A DNA stretch of 64,000 nt. Origin: Simiduia sp. 21SJ11W-1 (GTDB taxonomy: Bacteria > Pseudomonadota > Gammaproteobacteria > Pseudomonadales > Cellvibrionaceae). The translations under genes and the position numbers were made by a program. The notes below the pieces were generated by a model that saw nothing but the letters and a program-made list of their open reading frames with translations, was not told the origin of the DNA and searched no databases. Shown here one piece after another: positions 35,168-44,753 of this stretch (its first letter is position 1; the number at the start of each line of letters is the position of its first letter). The stretch is taken from the NCBI RefSeq assembly GCF_024138675.1, contig NZ_CP090959.1, positions 3,646,001 to 3,710,000 of the forward strand, in the 5' to 3' direction.

Positions 35168-35701
35168 ATGAACAGCCAGACAACCCCCGAACTCATCGCC
35201 GTACCCGAAGTGCACACCGCAGCCCAAGATGCCTACACCGGCATCGATTTTATCAGCACCGGTGATCAGTACCTCACCTTTTACCTGGGCCGCGAGCTCT
35301 ACGGGGTAGACATTCTAAACGTTACCGAAATCCGCGGCTGGGATGCCCCCACCCGTATTCCGAACGCCGCAGGCTACATGAAAGGCGTGGTGAATATTAG
35401 GGGCCTTGTGATCCCCATTATCGATTTACGCATTTTATTTGGCGTTGGCGAGCCCACCTACAACGCCACCACGGTGGTGGTGGTATTGGCCATTCACACA
35501 GCCCAAATCGATCGCACCATGGGCTTTGTGGTAGATGCGGTGAGTGATGTGCTGGATGTTGATGCCGCGAAAATCAAACCGGGCATTCACCTTACGGGCA
35601 CTGTTTCCAAAAGCTATATTCGCGGCTGCGTTAATTCAGAAAATGAAACCATCACATTGCTCGAACTCAGCCAAATTATACAGCTGGATAGGTCTGGCTA
35701 G
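35168..35701 (+). CDS. cheW: CheW chemotaxis coupling protein
   Basis: 177 residues, CheW fold with an N-terminal extension of about 30 residues. Motifs: YLTFYLGRELYGVDIL, GVVNIRGLVIPIIDLR, GFVVDAVSDVLDVD. Bases 35338-35578 are almost the same as 1-241 of this window (239 of 241), but the 3' ends differ strongly. It couples the CheA just upstream to the quadruple-PAS receptor 65 bp downstream. Confidence 0.96.
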   Translation: MNSQTTPELIAVPEVHTAAQDAYTGIDFISTGDQYLTFYLGRELYGVDILNVTEIRGWDAPTRIPNAAGYMKGVVNIRGLVIPIIDLRILFGVGEPTYNATTVVVVLAIHTAQIDRTMGFVVDAVSDVLDVDAAKIKPGIHLTGTVSKSYIRGCVNSENETITLLELSQIIQLDRSG

Positions 35702-35766
35702 AAAAACACAATCCTATTACCCATAAATTTTACTAGATATTCTGCACCACTTACGAGGAACACAAG

Positions 35767-38346
35767 ATGAGTAAATCCAGCAAAGCTCAAGATACAACCG
35801 AGCCGCAAGACGAGGCTGTGCAGATTGATATATTGAATGCGCAGGTTGAAGCCATCAGCAGATCCCAGGCGGTAATTGAGTTCAACATGGACGGCACCAT
35901 TATTACCGCCAATGAAAATTTCACCAACGCCGTGGGTTACGAACTGGGTGAAATACAAGGCAAACACCACAGCATGTTTGTCACAGCGAAAGACAAAGCG
36001 AGTGCTGCCTACAAACAGTTTTGGGAGAAATTAAACCAAGGTAAATTTGATGCAGGCGAGTATAAGCGTATAGGCAAGGGTGGCAAAGAGATCTGGATAC
36101 AAGCCACCTATAACCCCATACTAGGTAAAGACGGAAAACCCTTTAAGGTGATTAAATTTGCAACCGACATCACCGAACAGAAACTGAGCTACGCCAATTA
36201 TTCGGGCCAATTGGCCGCCATCAATAAAGCGCAAGCAGTCATTGAATTTAATATGGACGGCACCATCATCACAGCCAATAAAAACTTCCTGGATACCGTG
36301 GGCTATACGCTAGATGAAATCAAAGGCCAACACCACGGCATGTTTGTAGAAGAAAGCTACCGTCAAAGCCAAGCCTATAAGAAATTCTGGCAGGAACTCG
36401 GCAAAGGAAACTATGAGGCGGGCGAGTACAAACGCATTGGCAAGAACGGAAAAGAAATCTGGATACAGGCCTCCTACAACCCCATTATGGATATGGATGG
36501 CAATCCCATGAAAGTGGTGAAGTACGCCACAAATATCACCGAGCAGAAGCAGCAGTTTGCCAATTTTTCCGGGCAAATGCAGGCCATTAGCAAGGCCCAG
36601 GCGGTAATCGAGTTCAATATGGATGGCACCATCAGAACTGCAAATGAAAACTTTCTGAAAACCCTGGGTTATTCTTTAGACCAGATTAAAGGCAAGCACC
36701 ACAGCATGTTTGTGGAGCCAGGCTACAAGAACAGCCAGGAGTATAAACAGTTCTGGGCAAACCTTAATGAAGGAAATTACGATGCAGGGGAGTATAAGCG
36801 CATTGGTAACAACGGCGCTGAAATCTGGATTCAAGCCTCTTACAACCCCATCCTTGATCCGGAAGGCAAGCCCTATAAGGTGGTAAAATACGCAACCGAC
36901 ATTACCGAGCAGAAGAATTTGAATGCGGATTTCTCCGGCCAGATTCGTGCCATCAATAAATCTCAAGCCGTGATTGAGTTCAATATGGACGGCACCATCA
37001 TCAAAGCCAACGACAACTTTTTAAATGCCGTAGGCTACTCTTTAAATGAAATACAAGGCAGGCACCACAGCATGTTTGTGCTGCCAAAACAGCGTGACAG
37101 CCAAGCCTACAAACTTTTTTGGGAAAAGCTTAACCAAGGGAAATTTGACGCTGGCGAATACCAACGCGTAGGCAAGAACAATAAAACCATTTGGATTCAG
37201 GCTTCCTACAACCCCATTCTTGATGCCGAGGGCCGCCCGTCCAAGGTGGTAAAATACGCAACCGACATCACCGAGCAAAAAGAGCTGCAAGCCATGATTG
37301 AACTTGTACTTGCTGATGCAGGCAAGGTGGCTGAATCACTTTCGGCGGGTGATTTAACCGTCACTATGGATAACGAGTACCAAGCGCAATTCCAGGCGCT
37401 GGCCTCTGCCATGAATAGCTCTATGAGTAATCTTACCGACATGGTGCGCAAAATCCGGGATGCCTCAAATAACGTATTCAGCGCTGCTCGCGAGATCGCC
37501 CAAGGCAATAGTGACCTTAGCCAACGCACTGAATCGCAGGCGTCAAATCTTGAAGAAACCGCCTCGGCTATGGAAGAGCTCACCACCACCGTGCAGCAAA
37601 ATGCCGAAAACGCCACCGAAGCCACACGGCTTGCCAACGGCGTAAAACAGCGTGCCAGCAACGGCGGCAGTGTAGTAAGCAGCGCCGTTCAAGCCATGGA
37701 AAACATTAACCGCTCAAGCAAGAAAATTGCAGATATTATTGGCGTGATTGATGAAATTGCCTTCCAAACCAACCTGCTGGCATTGAACGCAGCCGTTGAG
37801 GCCGCCCGCGCGGGTGAGCAGGGCCGGGGGTTCGCAGTAGTTGCCGCAGAAGTGCGCAACCTCGCGCAACGCTCGGCCGCCGCCGCCAAGGAAATCAAAG
37901 GCCTGATTAACGACAGCGTAGAGGCCGTTGGCAACGGCACAAAACTGGTAGACGAAACCGGGCAAACTTTTAGCGAACTGGTAGACGCCGTAAACGAAGT
38001 GGTGGCCATGATTTCCGATATCGACTCTGCCAGTAAGGAGCAGGCGGCGGGCATTAGTGAAATCAGCCAGGCAGTGGCACAAATGGATGAAATGACGCAG
38101 CAAAACGCGGCCTTGGTAGAAGAGGCTTCCGCGTCCAGCCGCGCCATGGAAGATCAAGCCCAGCAGCTGCTACAGCAAGTCAGCTTCTTCAATACAGGTG
38201 ATGAAGAAGAGGCCCCAACCTCCGTTAAAGACAATGGCGCAACAAGGCCCAAGCTCAATGGTGCAGCCAAAACCAATGGGCGGGTGCCACCCCGGCACAG
38301 GCAAGCGGCCCAACAAGCCGCTGCAGATCAATGGGAAGAATTTTAA
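35767..38346 (+). CDS. Soluble chemoreceptor with four tandem PAS domains (BdlA-like)
   Basis: 859 residues, no membrane segments. Four PAS-PAC units repeat with an exact period of 366 bp (units begin at 35851, 36217, 36583, 36949), each with [16 protein letters not shown] and an EIWIQA/TIWIQA strand and ending TDITEQK or TNITEQK. This resembles P. aeruginosa BdlA (two PAS plus MCP), doubled. The signalling hairpin has the tip [20 protein letters not shown] near residue 661 and is close to that of the receptor at 862-3639. The C-terminus QWEEF is a CheR/CheB tether. GAGGA lies before the ATG. PAS ligand (heme, FAD or none) not evident. Confidence 0.95.
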   Translation: MSKSSKAQDTTEPQDEAVQIDILNAQVEAISRSQAVIEFNMDGTIITANENFTNAVGYELGEIQGKHHSMFVTAKDKASAAYKQFWEKLNQGKFDAGEYKRIGKGGKEIWIQATYNPILGKDGKPFKVIKFATDITEQKLSYANYSGQLAAINKAQAVIEFNMDGTIITANKNFLDTVGYTLDEIKGQHHGMFVEESYRQSQAYKKFWQELGKGNYEAGEYKRIGKNGKEIWIQASYNPIMDMDGNPMKVVKYATNITEQKQQFANFSGQMQAISKAQAVIEFNMDGTIRTANENFLKTLGYSLDQIKGKHHSMFVEPGYKNSQEYKQFWANLNEGNYDAGEYKRIGNNGAEIWIQASYNPILDPEGKPYKVVKYATDITEQKNLNADFSGQIRAINKSQAVIEFNMDGTIIKANDNFLNAVGYSLNEIQGRHHSMFVLPKQRDSQAYKLFWEKLNQGKFDAGEYQRVGKNNKTIWIQASYNPILDAEGRPSKVVKYATDITEQKELQAMIELVLADAGKVAESLSAGDLTVTMDNEYQAQFQALASAMNSSMSNLTDMVRKIRDASNNVFSAAREIAQGNSDLSQRTESQASNLEETASAMEELTTTVQQNAENATEATRLANGVKQRASNGGSVVSSAVQAMENINRSSKKIADIIGVIDEIAFQTNLLALNAAVEAARAGEQGRGFAVVAAEVRNLAQRSAAAAKEIKGLINDSVEAVGNGTKLVDETGQTFSELVDAVNEVVAMISDIDSASKEQAAGISEISQAVAQMDEMTQQNAALVEEASASSRAMEDQAQQLLQQVSFFNTGDEEEAPTSVKDNGATRPKLNGAAKTNGRVPPRHRQAAQQAAADQWEEF
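35851..37314 (+). repeat. Four tandem 366-bp PAS-coding repeats
   Basis: The same reading-frame position recurs at 35851, 36217, 36583 and 36949, i.e. exactly 122 codons each, with no insertion or deletion between units. Each unit codes for one PAS-PAC module. Likely arisen by unequal crossing-over. Confidence 0.9.
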
Positions 38347-38374
38347 AAGGTTAAATTGGTTACAACCCACGATT

Positions 38375-38402
38375 ACAGGCTACCCGGGTAGCCTGTTTTT
38401 TT
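38375..38402 (+). terminator. Strong intrinsic terminator of the second che operon
   Basis: ACAGGCTACCC / GGGTAGCCTGT, a perfect 11-bp inverted repeat with no spacer bases, followed by T6. It is 28 bp after the receptor stop. Confidence 0.9.
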
Positions 38403-38494
38403 GCGCAGCCTTTGGCTCTAACTTGGAATTCGGCAGACGCTGCAAGTTTCAGCCTGTCGAAAACACCCTACCAGCAACGCTCGCACACAATGGC

Positions 38495-39034
38495 CTATGA
38501 AAACACCACTGCCACTGCCACTGCCACTGCACATATTCCTATGCCTGTCAGTAGCTGCACTAGCATAGGCCAGGCAAATGACTGCACCAGAAATGCGCGA
38601 TGTGGAAATTTTGGGTGATAAAATACATGCACTTTATCACCTGGCTGCACATCAGCTAGCCGATTACCACCCACCGGCCACACGGGAGCGGATTGCATTT
38701 GCGCGCCAATGTATTTAAAGCCCTCAAGGGCATAGACGTAGCACAGCTGCTGCGCAGGTTCCGCTGATGATATTTCTGCTGCTTGCCCTGCTTGACTTTG
38801 ATCTGTGAGATCTGGCGCGGCCCGGCCTGGCGCGGCCCTACCGAGCGCGGCCCGACCGAGCACCACCTGATCAAACCATTCCCTTAAATTTTGCGGCTCG
38901 GTGGGCACAGCCCACTGCACTATGCCAACGGTGTGTGGCCAATGCCGGCGCGTAAGTACCCGAAGCAGGTTCCCCGCACCCAGCGTAAACAACATTGCGC
39001 CAAGCGCACATGACAATATGGCAACCCAAGACAT
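38495..39034 (-). CDS. DUF3592-like two-helix membrane protein with short repeats
   Basis: 179 residues: a hydrophobic helix at each end (WVAILSCALGAMLFTLGAG; FAWPMLVQLLTGIGICAVAVAVAVV) around an extracytoplasmic region with CYVYALEGFKYIGAQ and GDKVHVFYHPKFPHRAFL, the DUF3592 pattern. The middle has three GRAA[LP] units coded by a 15-bp tandem repeat (38814-38858), and the final Ala-Val run is coded by a hexamer repeat (near 38507-38530), so its length may vary between strains. Function unknown. Confidence 0.75.
   Translation of the reverse strand: MSWVAILSCALGAMLFTLGAGNLLRVLTRRHWPHTVGIVQWAVPTEPQNLREWFDQVVLGRAALGRAAPGRAAPDLTDQSQAGQAAEISSAEPAQQLCYVYALEGFKYIGAQMQSAPVWPVGGNRLADVQPGDKVHVFYHPKFPHRAFLVQSFAWPMLVQLLTGIGICAVAVAVAVVFS
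38814..38858. repeat. 15-bp minisatellite, three copies
   Basis: Three consecutive units near GGCGCGGCCCGGCCT, in frame within the DUF3592-like gene and encoding LGRAA/LGRAA/PGRAA. Confidence 0.7.
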
Positions 39035-39092
39035 GTATTTACTTTCACGACTCTTGATTAACTACAACCGGAAATGCGATACATGGGCGGCC

Positions 39093-40454
39093 CTACACCA
39101 AAAATAACGAGCCCAGCCCCAAAAATGCGAAGAAGCCCACAACGTCCGTTACGGTGGTGAGAATCACCGCCCCGGAAAGGGCCGGGTCGATTTTTAATTT
39201 ATCAAGTACCAGCGGTATCAGCACACCACTGACTGCAGCAAATATCAGGTTCACCAGTATCGCCGCGCCAATCACAAAACCGATGGCTGGCTTGGCGAAC
39301 CAGAGCCCGGCCATTACACCAATCACAATCGCCCAGATAAGCCCGTTAAGCAGGCCCACCATAATCTCTTTTCTGAAAATAATTTTTGCGTTCGAAGATG
39401 ACAAATGCCCCAACGCCAAACCGCGAATGGCGAGCGTTAGGGTTTGGCTGCCGGCAATGCCACCCATGCTGGCAACAATGGGCATTAAAATCGCCAGCGC
39501 CACCACCTGTTCAAGGGTTGCCTCAAATAGTCCGATGGTCCAGGAGGCCAAGAGCGCAGTGCACAGATTAATACCCAGCCACACAGCGCGGCGCTTGGCA
39601 GAGCGCTTGACCGGGGCGAACAAGTCTTCGTCTTCCGAAAGACCGGCCTGGTTCAACATTTGCGCTTCGGCATCGTCTTGCACCCAGCCCAGAATATCTT
39701 GCGAGGTAATGCGCCCCAGTAAATGGCCTGCGTCATCAACTACGGGCGTCATGGCGTAGTGATTTTGATAGCTGTGATCGGCCAAATCGCTCATGTGCAT
39801 GTCGGCGCCCACGGCGGGATCTTCTTCCAACTTCAGTTCATTGATAAGCTGTTGCGGGTGGGCGTTGAATAAATCCGTGAGCTGTACACTGCCGGCGTAG
39901 AGGCCGTCTTCGCTTACCAAACACAGAAGATCGGTGTTTGATGGGATTTGCCACTGGCGCAGCAGGCGCATTACTTGCTGGGCGGTAAGGTTTTCACTGA
40001 TGCTGATAAAATCGGAATCAATGTTGCGACCCACCTGATCTTCATCAAAACGCATGGCGGTATTAACCGCCGTTTGCTCTTTGATGCTCATCAGTTTCAA
40101 GCGACGCGAGTACAACTTGGCCGGAATCAGCTCGTTGAGCTCCACAAGCTCTTGCGGTGTTAGCCGCGCAGCCATGGTGCGCAACTCGGCCTCGTCCATT
40201 TCATTGATCAAATGGCGGCGGGCGTCGTCGTGCATTTCAAACAGCACATCACCGCGCTCTTCAGCACTGATGAGCGCCCACACATTCAGGCGCGAATCTA
40301 CCGGCAAAGATTCCAGCAGTGCGGCTACGGCCTCACTGGGTAATTCCAGAATCGCCGCGCGCGTGGCTTCGGTTAACTCGCCATCTTCAACGGATAATTC
40401 GCTGAGAATCGGGTTAACGAGGGGCTCGTGCGTGACGACTTCTGTAATTTCCAA
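39093..40454 (-). CDS. mgtE: MgtE magnesium channel
   Basis: 453 residues: N-terminal helical superhelix domain (ALLESLPVDSRLNVWALI, DEAELRTMAARL), two CBS domains (about 135-255, MTPVVDDAGHLLGRITSQDIL), then five C-terminal helices (LCTALLASWTIGLFEATLEQVVALAILMPIVASMGG-like segments, GSQTLTLAIRGL). Mg2+ channel gated by cytosolic Mg. The apparent start is TTG at 40454 with AGGAAAG upstream. A 7-bp tandem repeat lies 27-60 bp before it. No M-box-like structure is apparent. Confidence 0.94.
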   Translation of the reverse strand: MEITEVVTHEPLVNPILSELSVEDGELTEATRAAILELPSEAVAALLESLPVDSRLNVWALISAEERGDVLFEMHDDARRHLINEMDEAELRTMAARLTPQELVELNELIPAKLYSRRLKLMSIKEQTAVNTAMRFDEDQVGRNIDSDFISISENLTAQQVMRLLRQWQIPSNTDLLCLVSEDGLYAGSVQLTDLFNAHPQQLINELKLEEDPAVGADMHMSDLADHSYQNHYAMTPVVDDAGHLLGRITSQDILGWVQDDAEAQMLNQAGLSEDEDLFAPVKRSAKRRAVWLGINLCTALLASWTIGLFEATLEQVVALAILMPIVASMGGIAGSQTLTLAIRGLALGHLSSSNAKIIFRKEIMVGLLNGLIWAIVIGVMAGLWFAKPAIGFVIGAAILVNLIFAAVSGVLIPLVLDKLKIDPALSGAVILTTVTDVVGFFAFLGLGSLFLV

Positions 40455-40480
40455 TGAGCTTTCCTCAGAAAAAATTCGGT

Positions 40481-40514
40481 TTCTAGCTTCTAGCTTCTAG
40501 CTTCTAGCTTCTAG
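40481..40514. repeat. Heptanucleotide tandem repeat upstream of mgtE
   Basis: TTCTAGC repeated four times plus TTCTAG (4.9 copies), between mgtE and ettA, in the likely promoter or leader of mgtE and 33 bp after the end of ettA. Confidence 0.85.
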
Positions 40515-40546
40515 AGACTAATGACTAGGAATCAGAAACCTACAAC

Positions 40547-42208
40547 CTACTTCAGGCGTTTGTATTTCATGCGCTGGGGCGTAGCGTTGGCACCTTTGCG
40601 CTTTACAAAATCTTCGTGGTACTCAGTGTAGTTGCCCTCAAAGAACACCACGTCGGATTCACCTTCGTAGGCCAGAATATGCGTGGCAATGCGATCCAAA
40701 AACCAGCGATCGTGCGAGATAACGAGCACGCAACCCGGGAACGCCAGCACGGCTTCTTCAAGGGCACGCAGGGTTTCTACATCCAGGTCATTTGAAGGTT
40801 CATCAAGCAGCAACACGTTAGCGCCCTGCTTTAAGGTGTTGGCCAGATGCAAGCGGCCACGCTCACCGCCGGATAAATCGCCCACGCGCTTTTGCTGGTC
40901 TGTGCCTTTGAAGTTAAACCGGCCTACGTATGAGCGCGAACTCACTTCATAGCTGCCAATTTTTAACACGTCCGCACCGCCTGAAATGGCCTGCCATACG
41001 GTGTCTTCATCTTTCAGGTTTTGGCGGCTCTGCTCTACGAAGGCAAGCTTTACGGTATCACCGATGGTGATGCTGCCGCTATCTGGCTGCTCGTCGCCGG
41101 CGATCATGCGAAACAGGGTGGATTTACCGGCGCCGTTACCACCGATAATACCCACAACGGCGCCCTTGGGTACGTTGAAGCTCAGGTTATCGATCAATAC
41201 CCGATCGCCGTAGGCCTTGGTAACGCCTGCGAATTCAATCACCTTATCGCCCAGGCGCTCGCCCGGCGGAATGTAAATCTCGTTGGTTTCGTTGCGCTTT
41301 TGGAATTCCTGGCTTTGCATTTCTTCAAAACGCGCCACGCGAGCCTTGCTCTTGGCCTGACGGCCCTTGGGGTTCTGGCGCACCCACTCGAGTTCGGCTT
41401 TCATGGCCTTGGTGTGGGCGGCTTCCTGACGTTGCTCTTGGGCAATGCGGGCTTCTTTTTGCTCAAGCCAAGAGGAGTAGTTGCCCTCATAGGGAATGCC
41501 GTGGCCACGGTCCAGCTCCAAAATCCAGCCGGCGGCGTTGTCCAGGAAGTAGCGGTCGTGGGTGATGGCAACCACGGTGCCTTCAAACTCGCACAAAAAG
41601 CGTTCAAGCCAGTGCACGGATTCGGCATCCAGGTGGTTGGTGGGCTCATCCAGTAACAGCATGTCCGGGCGCGAGAGCAGCAAGCGGCACAGGGCCACAC
41701 GGCGCTTTTCACCGCCGGAGAGCTTGCTCACATCGGCATCCCAGGCCGGCAGGCGCAGGGCATCGGCGGCCACTTCCAAGGTGTGATCCAGGTTGTGGGC
41801 ATCCCAGGCCTGAATGATGTCTTCACAACGGGCCTGCTTTTTGGCCAGCTCGTCGAAATCTGCCTCGGGCTCGGCGTAGGCGGCGTAGATGGCATCCAGC
41901 TCTTTCAGGGCGTCTACCGCTTCGCGCATACCGTCTTCAACGTTGCCGCGCACGTCTTTGGCTTCATCCAGCTGCGGCTCCTGGGGCAGGTAGCCCACCT
42001 TGATGCCGGGCATGGGCCGGGCTTCGCCGTTAAAATCCTGATCAACACCCGCCATAATGCGCAGCAGCGTGGATTTACCCGAGCCATTCAGGCCCAGCAC
42101 ACCAATTTTGGCACCGGGGAAGAAAGACAGGGAGATGTCTTTCAGAATCTCGCGCTTTGGGGGCACTATCTTGCCCAGGCGGTTCATCGTATACACGTAT
42201 TGCGCCAT
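40547..42208 (-). CDS. ettA: ABC-F translational throttle ATPase EttA
   Basis: 553 residues with two ABC ATPase domains: GLNGSGKSTLLRIMAG, LSGGEKRRVALCRLL, LLLDEPTNHLD in the first; GGNGAGKSTLFRMI, LSGGERGRLHLANTL, LLLDEPSNDLD in the second; a charged linker between (KGRQAKSKARVARFEEM) and an arm region typical of EttA. It gates ribosome entry into elongation according to ADP/ATP ratio. ATG at 42208; start MAQYVYTMNRLGK is characteristic. Confidence 0.96.
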   Translation of the reverse strand: MAQYVYTMNRLGKIVPPKREILKDISLSFFPGAKIGVLGLNGSGKSTLLRIMAGVDQDFNGEARPMPGIKVGYLPQEPQLDEAKDVRGNVEDGMREAVDALKELDAIYAAYAEPEADFDELAKKQARCEDIIQAWDAHNLDHTLEVAADALRLPAWDADVSKLSGGEKRRVALCRLLLSRPDMLLLDEPTNHLDAESVHWLERFLCEFEGTVVAITHDRYFLDNAAGWILELDRGHGIPYEGNYSSWLEQKEARIAQEQRQEAAHTKAMKAELEWVRQNPKGRQAKSKARVARFEEMQSQEFQKRNETNEIYIPPGERLGDKVIEFAGVTKAYGDRVLIDNLSFNVPKGAVVGIIGGNGAGKSTLFRMIAGDEQPDSGSITIGDTVKLAFVEQSRQNLKDEDTVWQAISGGADVLKIGSYEVSSRSYVGRFNFKGTDQQKRVGDLSGGERGRLHLANTLKQGANVLLLDEPSNDLDVETLRALEEAVLAFPGCVLVISHDRWFLDRIATHILAYEGESDVVFFEGNYTEYHEDFVKRKGANATPQRMKYKRLK

Positions 42209-42343
42209 GACGCTGCAACCTCACAGTAATCGGGAATATTGGCGCGCACGTTACCCCAAAGCTCAGCGCCATTTCAATGCTGAAAGCCTCTACGCGCCCG
42301 CTTTGCACCTATACTGCTAGTTTAGTTAAACGGGAGACCGAAC

Positions 42344-43993
42344 GTGCAGCAACTGCTGGAAGCCGCCTTTCACCAATCGCACCAGCCACAGTGCTTACTC
42401 GATGGGGCAGACCAGCTGCTAACCGTTAACCACGCCTACCTGGCGCTCATCGGCGAGCAAGCCACCCCCAAAGATAGCCTTTGCCCCTTCCTGAACCCCA
42501 ATCTCCAGGGCCCGGCGATGGTAAAGTCCATCAAAGATGCCATCGCCCGCAAGGGTTGGTGGGAGGGCGAGCTGCCGTTTCAGCACCGCGCACGCAGCTT
42601 CCAGAGCTGGGTGAGCATCAAGCGCCTGCAAACACCCACAGGCAACAACCTGCTGGTGAGCTTTAGCGACATCAGCGAGCGCAAGTTGGCCGAGGTTAAA
42701 CTCCAGCGCCTGGCCTACTTCGATGGCCTGACCCAACTGCCCAACCTAAGCCTGCTGCTCGATCGCCTGAACCAGGCCCAGATGCGCGCCAAGCGCAGCA
42801 ACCAGCTGGTTGCGGTGGTGCTGTTCGAGCCAGATCACGCCGATAACTTGCGCGCCGATCTCGGCAGCACGGCCTTCGATGAAACCGTGGTGGCCATGAG
42901 CCAGCGTGTGGGTGACATTCTGCGCGCGCAAGACACTCTGGCAGCCCTTGGCCACGGGCGCTTTGCCTTGCTCATGCCGGATCTGCCCGACAAACGCGCC
43001 GCCCTCAACGCTTTCACACAAATCGCCGATAAACTGCAAGTAGCCCTGCGCCAAAAACTGCCTAACCTTCAACAGGGGTTGTCGGCGGCAGTGGGCGCCG
43101 CCCTGTTTCCACTGGATGCCGTCACCCCGCAAACGCACCTCAAGCAAGCGGAAACTGCACTGTTACAAGCCAAGCGCCGCGGCCGGGGCCAGAGCCTGTT
43201 GTTTACTCCCGCACTGCAGCAGCAAGCCAGTGCGCGCCAGCAAATGGCCAAAGAGATGCAGCGCGCCATTGAACACAATGATTTCTTATTGCATTACCAA
43301 CCGGTGCTCGATGCCAATGACGGCACCATAGTGGGCGTGGAAGCCTTGCTGCGCTGGGCGCACGCCGAGCGCGGCCTGTTACTGCCGGAAGACTTTTTGG
43401 AAGCGGCCGAGGCCACCGGCTGCCTGAAGGTATTGGGTGGCTGGGTGTTTCGTGAATCCGCCAAGCAATTTTTACGCTGGCGCAATCAGGGCGTTAAGTT
43501 AAGCACTATCAACATCAATATTTCGGTCAGCCAATTCCAGTCGCCTTTACTGGTGGCACAGGCCAAAGAAATTCTCACCGAAACCGGCATAGACCCTGCC
43601 AATGTCGTTTTGGAAATTACCGAAGCGGCACTCACCACCGACAACTTTCAGCAGCAACTCACCCAGCTGCGAGCACTCGGCTTGAAACTCGCGCTCGACG
43701 ATTTCGGCGCAGGCCCCTCAAGCCTGCTAAGCCTGCACACCTTGCCCTTCAGCCAGATCAAACTAAACCGCGCCTTTACCCAGGGGCTGCCAGCGGAAAA
43801 GCCACGCAAGCAACTGCAAGGGCTTGCCACCTATTTGCACACGCTGGGTTTTGAAGTGGTACTGACGGGGGTTGAAACACCGGTGCAGCTGGAGGTTGCG
43901 CAGCGTATCGACTGCCAGTGTGTGCAGGGCTATTTACTGCGCGAGCCCGCAAGCGCTGCCGATTTAAACTTGAGGCCACCCCATGAACACTAG
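42344..43993 (+). CDS. EAL phosphodiesterase with degenerate GGDEF and N-terminal PAS-like domain
   Basis: 549 residues, no membrane segments. Residues 1-115 are PAS-like (DQLLTVNHAYLALIGE, VSFSDISERKLAE). The GGDEF-type domain (120-290) has GHGRF instead of GG[DE]EF at about 203, so it is probably not a cyclase. The EAL domain keeps catalytic-type residues: EALLRW at about 332, ININIS, LEITEAAL, ALDDFGAG, the lysine of IKLNR, GVET and QGYLL; the usual KIDR reads KLNR. c-di-GMP hydrolysis is therefore likely but should be tested. GTG start with GGGAG upstream. The 3' end overlaps the next gene by 11 bp. Confidence 0.88.
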   Translation: MQQLLEAAFHQSHQPQCLLDGADQLLTVNHAYLALIGEQATPKDSLCPFLNPNLQGPAMVKSIKDAIARKGWWEGELPFQHRARSFQSWVSIKRLQTPTGNNLLVSFSDISERKLAEVKLQRLAYFDGLTQLPNLSLLLDRLNQAQMRAKRSNQLVAVVLFEPDHADNLRADLGSTAFDETVVAMSQRVGDILRAQDTLAALGHGRFALLMPDLPDKRAALNAFTQIADKLQVALRQKLPNLQQGLSAAVGAALFPLDAVTPQTHLKQAETALLQAKRRGRGQSLLFTPALQQQASARQQMAKEMQRAIEHNDFLLHYQPVLDANDGTIVGVEALLRWAHAERGLLLPEDFLEAAEATGCLKVLGGWVFRESAKQFLRWRNQGVKLSTININISVSQFQSPLLVAQAKEILTETGIDPANVVLEITEAALTTDNFQQQLTQLRALGLKLALDDFGAGPSSLLSLHTLPFSQIKLNRAFTQGLPAEKPRKQLQGLATYLHTLGFEVVLTGVETPVQLEVAQRIDCQCVQGYLLREPASAADLNLRPPHEH

Positions 43994-44741
43994 CTGGCCA
44001 ACAATCCTGCCAACCAACAACCTACGATGGCCGCAGGCGCTGGTGTTTACCATGGGCTGCCTGATATTGCTGTGGGCAATGGCTGCGAGTGCAGAAGACG
44101 TTAGAAAAAATTTGTTGTTTACCATCGACAGTTTTTACGCCCAACCTATTTATGAGCAGCACCCCGCACGCGACCGGATGCGCGTGGCGCTGGCCAACCT
44201 TGGCTACACCTACAGCCTGCGCTACATCAAGGGCCCACGCACACTCACCGTGGCCAACAATGGCGAGGCCGATGGCGAGTTTGCCCGCAACCGCGACTAT
44301 ACCGATGAGTTTCCCAATCTGGTTTTTGTGCCGGCGCCTGTAAATGCGGTGCACACCCTGGTGGTAACCCGCGCCGAACTCACCGATGCCAGCCGCGCCT
44401 GGCGAGATCTCATGCCGCGCAACCGGGTGGTTATTCCAGGCTCGCGCGTTGGGCGCACTGTGCCCGAACAGTTTGCGGCACTGCCCACAATAACCGCAGA
44501 TAATTACGAGCAAGCGCTAAAGCTTGTGGCATCGGGCCGGGCCGACATGGTGATTATTCCCGCCAACTTTGACTTTCTCCCCAGCCATCACGGCGGCAGC
44601 CAGGCACAACTGGTTGCGCTGCAACCGCAGTTGGAAGAAGAGGCGGCCTACATGCACTTGCATAAGCGCCACCAACATCTGGTTGCGCCTTTAGCCTCTG
44701 AGTTGGAAAAGTTAAAATATCAAACCCACTTCCCCGATTAG
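43983..44741 (+). CDS. Periplasmic binding-protein-like protein, paralogue 1 of 3
   Basis: 252 residues with a signal peptide (ending AMAASA). It fits the type 2 periplasmic binding fold (family 3-like): LLFTIDSFYAQPIYEQHPARDRMRVALANLGY, then GPRTLTVANNGEADGEFAR, FPNLVFVPAPV, a central V-V-I-P-G-S-R-V-G region and the terminal YMHLHKRHQHLVAPLASEL. The motif R-x-L-x-x-A-N/S-x-G-x-x-D-G-E is shared with the next two genes. No ABC permease or ATPase is nearby, so it may be a sensor or receptor-partner rather than a transporter part. ATG at 43983 overlaps the EAL gene. Confidence 0.82.
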   Translation: MNTSWPTILPTNNLRWPQALVFTMGCLILLWAMAASAEDVRKNLLFTIDSFYAQPIYEQHPARDRMRVALANLGYTYSLRYIKGPRTLTVANNGEADGEFARNRDYTDEFPNLVFVPAPVNAVHTLVVTRAELTDASRAWRDLMPRNRVVIPGSRVGRTVPEQFAALPTITADNYEQALKLVASGRADMVIIPANFDFLPSHHGGSQAQLVALQPQLEEEAAYMHLHKRHQHLVAPLASELEKLKYQTHFPD

Positions 44742-44753
44742 GCACCCCCACCC

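Noticed and set aside
35851-37314. Regularly spaced repeats resembling an array
   Set aside because: The 366-bp period lies in one open frame and encodes PAS domains; it is not CRISPR.
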